DNA of 64,000 bases. Source: Mesorhizobium sp. L-2-11 (GTDB taxonomy: Bacteria > Pseudomonadota > Alphaproteobacteria > Rhizobiales > Rhizobiaceae). A program made the position numbers and the translations under genes. Location: assembly GCF_016756595.1 (NCBI RefSeq), contig NZ_AP023257.1, positions 2,868,001-2,932,000 of the forward strand. The letters run 5' to 3'. This document shows, piece after piece, positions 32,698 through 41,100 of the stretch (position 1 is its first letter; each line of letters begins with the position of its first letter). A model generated the notes under the pieces. The model saw nothing but the letters and a program-made list of their open reading frames with translations. It was not told the origin of the DNA and ran no database searches.

Positions 32698-33582
32698 TCA
32701 GTGTCCGCGCGTCGCGGCGAGCTCGGCGCCGTAGCGCATCTCGAGCAGTGTTTTCAAGACCAGCGTGACGAGCGCCAGGCCGGCAAGCAGTGAAGCGACG
32801 GCGAAGGCGGCTGCGGCATTGTACTCGTTATAGAGGATTTCGACATGCAGCGGCATGGTGTTGGTCAGCCCGCGTATGTGGCCCGACACCACCGACACCG
32901 CGCCGAACTCGCCCATGGCGCGGGCATTGCACAACAGAACGCCGTAGAGCAGTCCCCATTTGACGTTGGGCAGCGTCACGTACCAGAACGCCTGCCAGCC
33001 ATTGGCGCCGAGCGACAGCGCCGCCTCCTCGTCGCCATTGCCCTGTTCCTGCATCAAGGGGATCAGTTCGCGGGCGACGAAGGGAAAGGTGACGAAGATG
33101 GTGGCCAGCACGATACCCGGAACGGCAAACAGGATGACGATGCCATGCGCCTTCAGCCAGGCTCCGAGCAGGCCTTGCGCGCCGAACAACAGCACATAGA
33201 CCAGGCCGGAAATGACCGGCGAGACCGAAAACGGCAGGTCGATGAGCGTGGTCAGGAAGGCCTTGCCCTTGAACTCGAACTTGGCGATCGCCCAAGCGGC
33301 GGAGACGCCGAAGACGATGTTGAGCGGCACCGAGATCGCCGCCACCAGCAGCGTCAGATAGATCGCCGAGCGCGTGTCGGGGCTGGTCAGCGCCTCCGTA
33401 TAGTCACTGAGGCCCTTTGCGAAGGCTTCGTTGAAGACGACGATCAGCGGCAACAGCAGGAAAATGCCGAGGAAGGCAAAGGTCACGATCATCAGCACGG
33501 CTTTCGCCGGTCGGCTTTCGGTCACTGCCGCCGACTGGCTTTCGTGGTGCGGTGCGTAGGATTTGATCTCCGGATCAGCCAT
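32698..33582 (-). CDS. cysW: sulfate ABC transporter permease CysW
   Basis: 294 residues, six membrane segments with the EAA loop [37 protein letters not shown]. The motif [32 protein letters not shown] is characteristic of CysW. It overlaps cysT by eight bases and pairs with it as the membrane channel for sulfate or thiosulfate. Confidence 0.95.
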   Translation of the reverse strand: MADPEIKSYAPHHESQSAAVTESRPAKAVLMIVTFAFLGIFLLLPLIVVFNEAFAKGLSDYTEALTSPDTRSAIYLTLLVAAISVPLNIVFGVSAAWAIAKFEFKGKAFLTTLIDLPFSVSPVISGLVYVLLFGAQGLLGAWLKAHGIVILFAVPGIVLATIFVTFPFVARELIPLMQEQGNGDEEAALSLGANGWQAFWYVTLPNVKWGLLYGVLLCNARAMGEFGAVSVVSGHIRGLTNTMPLHVEILYNEYNAAAAFAVASLLAGLALVTLVLKTLLEMRYGAELAATRGH

Positions 33583-34426
33583 AGCGCTTGCGGCTCCACG
33601 TCTGCACCAGATTGATGACCAGCAGCATCACGAACGACAAAGCGAGCATGATCGCCGCGATCGCGGTCGCCGCCGCATAATTGTATTCCTCGAGCCGGAT
33701 CACGATCAGAAGCGGCGCGATCTCGGATTTGTAGGGCAGGTTGCCGGCGATGAAGATGACGGAGCCGTACTCGCCGACGCCGCGCGCGAAAGCCAGCGCG
33801 AAACCGGTTACGATGGCCGGCGCCAGGCCTGGAAGCAGAACCCAGGCGATGGTCTGCAAGCGATTAGCCCCGAGCGTGGCGGCCACTTCCTCGACCTCCT
33901 TGTCGATCTCCTCCATGATCGGCTGGACAGTGCGCACGACGAAGGGCAGGCCGATAAAGATCAGCGCGATGACGATGCCGAGCGGCGTATAGGCGACCTT
34001 GATGCCGAGCGGCGCCAGCAGGCTGCCGAGCCAGCCGTTCGGCGCGTAGAGCGTGGTCAGCGCGATGCCGGCCACCGCCGTCGGCAATGCGAAGGGCAGG
34101 TCGACCATGGCATCGACGATGCGGCGACCAGGAAAGCTGTAGCGCACCAGCACCCAGGCGACGATCGTGCCGAAGATGACATTGACCATGGCGGCAATGA
34201 AGGCGGTGCCGAAGCTGATTTCAAGCGCGTTGATGGTGCGGCGGTCGGTGGCGATCGCCCAGAAATCGGCCCAGCCAAGCGCGGCCGATCGCCAGATCAG
34301 CCCCGACAGGGGAATGAGAATGATGAGCGTGAGGTAGGCAAGCGAGAAGCCGAGCGTCAATCCGAAACCCGGAATGACACTCGGCTGTCTGAACCGCCAC
34401 CCCGCCTTGGCGGGTGCTGTGGTCAT
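33575..34426 (-). CDS. cysT: sulfate ABC transporter permease CysT (CysU)
   Basis: 283 residues, six membrane segments. [21 protein letters not shown] at the start, the EAA loop [21 protein letters not shown] and [27 protein letters not shown] are typical of CysT/CysU. Starts 30 bases after the binding-protein gene and overlaps cysW by eight bases. Confidence 0.95.
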   Translation of the reverse strand: MTTAPAKAGWRFRQPSVIPGFGLTLGFSLAYLTLIILIPLSGLIWRSAALGWADFWAIATDRRTINALEISFGTAFIAAMVNVIFGTIVAWVLVRYSFPGRRIVDAMVDLPFALPTAVAGIALTTLYAPNGWLGSLLAPLGIKVAYTPLGIVIALIFIGLPFVVRTVQPIMEEIDKEVEEVAATLGANRLQTIAWVLLPGLAPAIVTGFALAFARGVGEYGSVIFIAGNLPYKSEIAPLLIVIRLEEYNYAAATAIAAIMLALSFVMLLVINLVQTWSRKRYG

Positions 34427-34456
34427 GTCAGTCCTGAATAATCTAGCTTACTGGGT

Positions 34457-35485
34457 CTACTGGGCCGGCTTGTAGATCTGGTCGAATATACCACCGTCAC
34501 CGAAATGGTAAGGCTGCGCCTTCTTCCAACCGCCAAAAAGCGGATCGTCGATGGTGATCAGCTTGATCTCCGGCAGCTTGGCGAGGTCCTCGGGCGGTAC
34601 CAAATCCGGCTTCGACGGGCGATAGTGGTTCTTGGCGATCAGCGTCTGGCCCTCCTTGGAGTAGAGATAGCTCAGATAGGCTTCGGCGACTTTCCGCGTG
34701 CCCTTGGCACCGACATTGGCGTCGACCACGGCGACCGGCGGCTCGGCCAGGATCGAGGTCGGCGGGTAGACGATATCGAAATTGTCGGCGCCGAATTCAT
34801 CGAGCGCCAGATAGGCCTCGTTCTCCCAGGCCAGCAGCACGTCGCCGAGGCCTTTTTGCGCAAAAGTCACGGTCGCGCCGCGTGCACCGGTGTCGAGCAC
34901 TGGAACATGCGCGTAGAGATTGCCGACGAATTCCTTTGTCCTGGCCTCGTCGCCGCCATCCCTGGCGTTCGCATAGGCCCAGGCCGCGAGATAGTTCCAG
35001 CGCGCGCCGCCCGAAGTCTTGGGGTTCGGCGTGATCACCTGGACGTCGTCCTTGACCAGGTCGCCCCAGTCCTGGATGCCTTTCGGGTTTCCCTTGCGGA
35101 CGAGGAAGATGATGGTCGAGGTGTAGGGTGCCGAATTGTTCTCGAACCTGGTCCGCCAGTCGGGATTGATCTTCTTCGATTTCTCCACAATGGCGTTGAT
35201 GTCGCCCTCGAGCGCCAGCGTCACCACGTCGGCGTCGAGGCCGTCGATCACGGCACGGGCCTGCGCGCCCGACCCGCCATGCGACTGCTGGACGGTTACC
35301 GTCTCGCCGGTCTCGGCCTGCCAATGGGCGGCGAAGGCCTCGTCGAATTGCTTGTACAGCTCACGCGTCGGGTCATAGGACACGTTGAGGATGGTGGTAT
35401 CGGCGAACGCGAAACCGAGCGTACCGAACTGGACAGACGTGGCGACCAGTGCGCCGAGCAGTTTCCTGAAATGAGGATTGGTCAT
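34457..35485 (-). CDS. sbp: sulfate ABC transporter substrate-binding protein (promoter-proximal copy)
   Basis: 342 residues. Signal peptide to about residue 29 (FGTLGFAFA), then TILNVSYDPTRELYKQFDEAF, QQSHGGSGAQARAVIDGLDAD, VQVITPNPKTSGGARWNYLA and GDGGIFDQIYKPAQ at the end; a full-length Sbp. ATG 35485 is supported by GGAGG upstream. First gene of the sbp-cysT-cysW-cysA operon. The 388-base gap upstream carries a candidate operator and a palindromic element. Confidence 0.95.
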   Translation of the reverse strand: MTNPHFRKLLGALVATSVQFGTLGFAFADTTILNVSYDPTRELYKQFDEAFAAHWQAETGETVTVQQSHGGSGAQARAVIDGLDADVVTLALEGDINAIVEKSKKINPDWRTRFENNSAPYTSTIIFLVRKGNPKGIQDWGDLVKDDVQVITPNPKTSGGARWNYLAAWAYANARDGGDEARTKEFVGNLYAHVPVLDTGARGATVTFAQKGLGDVLLAWENEAYLALDEFGADNFDIVYPPTSILAEPPVAVVDANVGAKGTRKVAEAYLSYLYSKEGQTLIAKNHYRPSKPDLVPPEDLAKLPEIKLITIDDPLFGGWKKAQPYHFGDGGIFDQIYKPAQ

Positions 35486-35511
35486 TTCCGCCTCCGTTGA
35501 CATCATCTCAA

Positions 35512-35528
35512 TCTACTGAATCGGTAGA
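35512..35528. promoter_or_regulatory. candidate operator TCTACTGAATCGGTAGA of the sulfate operon
   Basis: Five-base perfect arms TCTAC/GTAGA with a seven-base spacer, 27 bases upstream of ATG 35485. Its central ten bases ACTGAATCGG recur as the complement CCGATTCAGT at 29801-29810 just before the Rrf2 gene, suggesting that Rrf2 may bind both. Confidence 0.4.
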
Positions 35529-35673
35529 ATTTAGATGCATTCAACGTTGCTTTTTTTGGCGTTTTGAAGCAATTTTTCGCTGGCTTTCGCCTTTACAAAG
35601 AAATTCCTGCCTCGCAATGCTGGGTGCGGAATCCGGGCACATGAAGCGAGCTTGCGGAAGACGCGCTTCGGTA

Positions 35674-35828
35674 CACCCCCTCTGGCCTGCCGGCCATCTC
35701 CCCCGCAAGGGGGAGATCAGATCTCACTTCGACCTTCGCCAATCTCCGACATTGCAGAATGAGCGGAGCGCCGAAGCTGCCAATCTCCCCCCTTGCGGGG
35801 GAGATGGCCGGCAGGCCAGAGGGGGGTG
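35674..35828. repeat. approximately 160-bp palindromic repeat element, copy 2
   Basis: Outer arms CACCCCCTCTGGCCTGCCGG and the complement ending GAGGGGGGTG; inner hairpins built on ATCTCCCCC / GGGGGAGAT. The core with CCAATCTCCGACATTGCAGA and AGCGCCGAAGCTGCC matches copy 1 (5903). Same family as 54238, 63381 and 63799. Confidence 0.8.
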
Positions 35829-35872
35829 CCTCGGAACAGGCATGGGTATCCTGCTATCCCCTTTGGCGCCGC

Positions 35873-37963
35873 CTATTCAACGAACACTTTCACGCTGGCC
35901 GCACGCCCGGCCGCGTCGATCACGGTCAGGGTCGAATAGCCGGCGCCGTCCGGCTGCCAGGTCGCGGTGCGCCGCCGGTCGAGGCCGACCAGCGGCTTGC
36001 CGTTGGCCAGCCAGCGGAACGGGGCGCGGCCGCCTTGCAGCTTCAGCACCAGTGGCGCGGCCTCAGCGGCGGTGGCGCCGAGATCGACGCGGGCGCCGTC
36101 GGGCGGAAATATAATCGTCGGTGCGGGCTCAGTCGGCGTTGCCTGGACCAGGCCGTCGGCGCCAGAACCGAAGCGCGCCAATGTGACCGGCAGATCGTCG
36201 CGCCTGGGTCTGGCGACGCCGGCCGGCTGGCCCGGCAGCGGCACGGCAGCCAGGCCGGAGCGGACAAAGCCCTCGAACAGGATCGGTGCGGCCGAGACAT
36301 AGCCGGACAGGCCGGGCACCGCGCCGGCGTCGGGACGGCCGACCCAGACGCCCAGCACGTAGCGCCCGTCGAAGCCGACCGACCAGGCATCGCGGTAGCC
36401 GTAGGAGGTGCCGGTCTTGTAGGCGATGCCGCGCTGGGCGGCGCCCTCGGGCGGCTTGACGCCCGACAATATGTCGGTGATCTGCCAGTTCGCCTGATCG
36501 TCGAGGATTGTAGCGGTCGAGCGCTCGGCATTCGCCGGCTCGGTGCCGTCATGCAGCGTGTGTGCCTTGCCGCCATTGGCGAGCCCGGCATAGAGCTGGA
36601 CAAGGTCGCGCAGCGTCACGCCGACGCCGCCAAGGCCGATGGCGAGACCCGGCGCCTGGTTGACGGGCAGGATGGGCGTGACACCGGCCTGCCGGAAGCG
36701 CGCGAGCAGCCGCGCCGGCCCGACCGCGTCGAGCACACTGATCGCCGGCACGTTCAGCGACAGCTGCAGCGCCTGCCTGATGCTGACGTCGCCCTGATAG
36801 CCCATGTCGAAATTCTTCGGCCGATAGCCGGAGAAATCCGTCGGCCTGTCGTCGATCAGCGTTTCCTGCGCCAGCAATCCCTGCTCGAAGGCGAGCCCGT
36901 AGATGAACGGTTTTAGCGTTGAACCGGGCGAGCGGACGATCCGGGTCATATCGATCCAGCCGGAGCGACTGGCGTCGAAATAGTCGGCAGAGCCGACTTC
37001 GCCGAGGATGTCGCCGGTGCGGGCGTCGGCCAGCACCATGGCGACGGACAGGCGGGGGCCGAGTCTGGTTGCGGCATGCCGGGCCACCTGTTCCAGCCCT
37101 TCCTGGACGCTCTTGCGGATCGTCAGTCTGAGCTTCTGGCCCGTGACGGCCCTGGGCAGCACTGCATAAGCGGCGTGGGCGGCAAGCGCCGGCAGCGGAC
37201 GGCGGATGGCGGGAACGTCGTCGAGCGCGGCACGTGCGGCCTCGCGCTCGCCGAGCAGGCCTGACGCGACCATGCGCGTCAGCACCCGGTCGCGGGCGGC
37301 GTGGGCGATTGAAAGGTTGCGGTCGGGCCGGCGCTTTTCGGGCAGTTGCGGCAGCGCGACGAGCAGCGCCGCCTCCGAGACGGTCAGCCGCTTCGGCTCC
37401 TTGCCGAAATAGGCCAGCGAGGCGGCGCGCACGCCTTCGAGATTGCCGCCGTAGGGCGCCAGCGTCAGATAGCGTTCGAGGATCTCGCGCTTGCTGAGCC
37501 GCCGCTCGATCTGCAGGGCGCGCAGCAGCTGCTTGAGCTTGGACCCGAGGCTGCGGCTGTCGCGCGGTTCGCTCAGCCGGGCGAGCTGCATCGACAGCGT
37601 CGAGCCACCGGAGACGATACGGCCATTGGTCAGGAACTGGCCGGCGGCGCGGGCCAGCGCCAGCACGTCGACGCCTCGATGGTCCCAGAAGCGCTTGTCC
37701 TCGTAAGTCACCAGCATGTCGACGAACTGTCTGTCGACCTGATCGAGGCGGGTGTCGAGCCGCCAATAGCCGTCCGGCGTGGCAAAGGCCCGCAACAGCT
37801 GGCCGTGGCGGTCCTCAACTTCGGTCGATACCGTCAGCGCCGCCGGCAGCGGCGGCGGAAACGCGCGGTCGAGCTGCCAAAGGGTGGCGGCGGCGAGCGC
37901 GACGAAGCCGGCGAGGGAGGCGGCGGCGATGGCCGAGCGGCGCAAAATTTTTCGGGAAAGCAC
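35873..37963 (-). CDS. pbpC: penicillin-binding protein 1C
   Basis: About 696 residues. After one N-terminal membrane segment (SAIAAASLAGFVALAAATLW) comes a GT51 glycosyltransferase domain with VTYEDKRFWDHRGVD and GGSTLSMQLAR; then a transpeptidase domain with SPGSTLKP (SxxK), SLNVPA (SxN) and YKTGTS (KTG); and a C-terminal BiPBP_C domain. It links peptidoglycan in the periplasm. GTG 37963 is chosen because GGGG lies seven bases upstream and the ATG at 37978 falls inside the flanking repeat; either is possible. It follows the alpha-2-macroglobulin gene, its usual partner in bacteria. Confidence 0.93.
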   Translation of the reverse strand: MLSRKILRRSAIAAASLAGFVALAAATLWQLDRAFPPPLPAALTVSTEVEDRHGQLLRAFATPDGYWRLDTRLDQVDRQFVDMLVTYEDKRFWDHRGVDVLALARAAGQFLTNGRIVSGGSTLSMQLARLSEPRDSRSLGSKLKQLLRALQIERRLSKREILERYLTLAPYGGNLEGVRAASLAYFGKEPKRLTVSEAALLVALPQLPEKRRPDRNLSIAHAARDRVLTRMVASGLLGEREAARAALDDVPAIRRPLPALAAHAAYAVLPRAVTGQKLRLTIRKSVQEGLEQVARHAATRLGPRLSVAMVLADARTGDILGEVGSADYFDASRSGWIDMTRIVRSPGSTLKPFIYGLAFEQGLLAQETLIDDRPTDFSGYRPKNFDMGYQGDVSIRQALQLSLNVPAISVLDAVGPARLLARFRQAGVTPILPVNQAPGLAIGLGGVGVTLRDLVQLYAGLANGGKAHTLHDGTEPANAERSTATILDDQANWQITDILSGVKPPEGAAQRGIAYKTGTSYGYRDAWSVGFDGRYVLGVWVGRPDAGAVPGLSGYVSAAPILFEGFVRSGLAAVPLPGQPAGVARPRRDDLPVTLARFGSGADGLVQATPTEPAPTIIFPPDGARVDLGATAAEAAPLVLKLQGGRAPFRWLANGKPLVGLDRRRTATWQPDGAGYSTLTVIDAAGRAASVKVFVE

Positions 37964-37970
37964 GGTGCCG

Positions 37971-38139
37971 CCCCTCATCCGCCTGCCGGCACCTTCTCCC
38001 CGTATAGAGACGGGGAGAAGTGGGCTGTCATGGCCCACGGCGGCTCTTCTGCAGCGTTCGAGATTGGCGAAAACTTTGGCGCAGGCCTCTTTCTCCCCGT
38101 CTCTATACGGGGAGAAATGCCCGGCAGGGCAATGAGGGG
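37971..38139. repeat. palindromic repeat with CTTCTCCCCGT hairpins between A2M and pbpC genes
   Basis: Outer arms CCCCTCATCCGCCTGCCGG and GCCGGGCATTTCTCCCC-type complement (right end AATGAGGGG). Each half contains a near-perfect hairpin TTCTCCCCGTATAGAGACGG / TCTCTATACGGGGAGAA. Length 169 bp. It lies inside the operon, and its left edge supplies the likely ribosome-binding site of pbpC. Confidence 0.75.
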
Positions 38140-38176
38140 CAGCGCCATCGCCATGTTCCTGTTCGCCATCTTTGCC

Positions 38177-41100
38177 TTACGGCGCCTTGACCTCCATCAT
38201 GCCGGTCGCGGTGCGGGCCGAATATTGCGGCCGGTACATGTCCTCGACGGTTGCCGCCGGGTGGGCATAGGTGCCCGGCGTCACCGCACGAACGACATAG
38301 GCGAGCGTGATGTTGCGGTCGCCTTCGCCGTCGTTCGGATTGAAAGCCGCGACGAAACGGTCGTCGCGGAATTCGAGATGGGCGGCGTCGGTCTGGGCCA
38401 GCCAGGAGAAATTCGACAACTGGGCGCTGGAAACCAGGCCCGGATTGTCGATCTCGAAGCCGGCCGGCAGCAGATCGGTGATCACCAGCCGCGACGGCCA
38501 TTTGTTCTGCTCGTAGATATTGAGCACCACGACGTACCGTTCGTTCTGGGTCGCCTGCGTGACATTGGCTTCGGTGCCCTCGAGCTTGTAGTAGGTGCGG
38601 CCGATGGTGAAGCCGTCGCCGCTGGCCGGTAGCGGCTGGATCGGCGAGGCCACCGTGGTGACGACCGCCTGCAACGGGTTGCTGCCGGTGTTGGCGACGG
38701 TCAGCGTACTGTCGGCAATGTCGCTGCCGGCGATCTGGTCCGAATAGGCGCCGGCATGCGGCGCGCCATTGATGGTCAGCGCGATCGCATCATTGCCGGC
38801 CTTCAGGGCACGTGCCGCCAGCAGCATCCAGGACTCGTCCTGCGTGCTGGTCCATCTGACGGCGGCGCGTTCCTGCGTCACCCGCTTGATCAGCGCCGGC
38901 ACGATCGTCGGCACCGGCTTGGATTCGGCGGCAAGCGCCAGCATCGCCGCGCCGTCACGCAGCGGCGAGCCATAATCGGACCTGTAGTAGTCGTATGCCG
39001 AGGTCGAATGGGCCAGTTGCAGGGCGGCCTGGAAGGTGGCTTCCGAGCGTTGCGTGTCGCCATAGAGCGCCAGGCCCGCCGCCAATTGGGCGACGGCCAT
39101 CGGGCTGGTAAAGGCTTCGAGCTGGGTGTCGGCGTAGTAGCGCAGATCGCCGATCGAGGCCTTCTTGTTGCGGGCCAGAACATAGAGCGCATAGGCGATC
39201 TCGCTGCCGCGATCCTTGACGTCCTGGTCATAGCCGATCGCGTTTTGCAGATTGCTCAGCGCCTGGTTCATCGCCAGCGCCGGCACGTCGTATTTCTGCT
39301 CGCGCGCCCGGGTCAGGAAGTCGGTGACATAGGCGTCGAGCCACAGGTCGCCGGAGCCCGGACCCCACAGGCCAAAGCTGCCGGCCGAGGCCTGATAGCT
39401 CAGCACCTTGTAGATGGCGTCCTGGATGCGGCCGTGCAGGTCGGCGTCGCTGGCCATGCCGACCCCCGATGCCATCTCATTGACATAGAGCAGCGGCATG
39501 GCGCGGCTGGTGGTCTGCTCGGCGCAGCCATAGGGGTAGCGGTCGAGCGTCATCAGCAGCGACGGCACGTCGAAGGCCGCCGCCTGTGAAACGCCGACGC
39601 TGACCGACGCACCGTCGAGCAGGCTTGCCGCCAGCAGCTCCTTGTCGACGCGCAGCGACCCGCCTTTGCCCTTGAGGTCGACCACCATGCGGGTGGTCAC
39701 CGGCAATTGCGCCGGGCGCACCGGCACATGGAGCGTCTGCTCGACAGCGGTGCCATCGGCATGGGCGAGCTTGATGGTGATCGAGGCGTTGCCCGGCGTC
39801 TCAGCGATCAGCGGCACGGTCAGCGTCTGCCGCTTGCCTTTGGCCAGCGTCAGCTTCTCGGGCAGGGCGGCATTGCCGGTCGAAAGATCGCCTGTGGTGT
39901 CGATCGACAGCGCATAGTCGCCCTCCGGACCATCGGCGTCGGTGACATCGAGCCGCATGACGGCCGAATCGCCGGGCGCCAGGAAGCGCGGCAGGCCGGC
40001 AGTGATCACCACAGGATCGCGCACAATCACGTCGGACTGGGCATGGCCGACCCCGTCCTCGGTCCAGGCGACGGCCATGACGCGCACAGTGCCGTTGAAC
40101 TGCGGGATGTCGAAGTCGATCCGCGCCTTGCCGTCGGCGTCGAGCTGGATTGGACCGGAGAAGTAGGCGACCAGCTTTTCGGTCGGCGGGCTGCCTTGCG
40201 ATTGGATATTGGCGCCGTCGCCGCCGCTGCGCAGCTTGCCGGTCGTGCCCAGCGAGCCGTCGATCAGGCGGCCGTAGAGGTCGCGTACCTCAAGGCCGAG
40301 CATGCGCTGGCCGAAGAACCAGGTCTCCGGATCCGGCGCCTTGTAGTTGGTCAGGTTGAGGATGCCGACATCGACGGCCGCGACCATGACATAGGCGTTG
40401 GCGCCCGGCTGCACGCCGGCCACCGAAACCGGGATCGACAGCTGCTGGCGCGGCATTGTCGTGTCCGGCGGCGTCAAGCTGACGGCGAGCTTTTTCGAGC
40501 CAGGATCGACCTTCAGCCATTTGACGCCGATGGCGCGTGCCGGCATGCGGGTTTCCTGCGCATCACCCGGTCTGAACAGCGTTGCCGTGACATAGGCGCC
40601 GGCGCCCCAGTCGTCGCCGACCGGGATGTCGATGGTGCTGCCGCCGGTCGGCACGCTGGCGGTGACGGTTTTCAAGAGCTTGTCGGCGCCGATGGTGACG
40701 AGCAGCTCGCCGGCAAAATGCGGCGACACTTTGAGCTTGGCCACTTCGCCCGCCGCATAGTTGTCCTTGTCGAGGGCGATTTCGAGGCCGTCGGGTGTTT
40801 CGGTGGTGGTGGCGCTGACATACCAGCCGGCGTCGAATTCGTAGCTGGTCGCCGGGCCTTGCGGGTCAGATGTCTCGATCTCGAGCCGGTAGCGGCCCCA
40901 GTCGACCGGCAACGAGACGGTGGCCTCGCCGTCGGCGGTCAGGTCGACCCGGCCGCTGGCCACCGACTTGGTGAAGGTGACCGGCTCATAATTCCAGGAA
41001 TTGCTGGAGCGGTACCATTGGTAATTCCGTTCGACCTTGACCAGCGACCATTGCGCGCCCTGCAGCGCCTCGCGCTTGCCGTCGGGGTCGACGGCAATCA

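Larger units (their letters stand above)
35486..35872. other. intergenic region upstream of the sulfate transport operon
   Basis: Contains the sbp promoter area with the dyad at 35512-35528, about 140 bases without recognisable content, and palindromic element copy 2 (35674-35828). The pbpC gene ends just beyond it, on the same strand. Confidence 0.6.
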
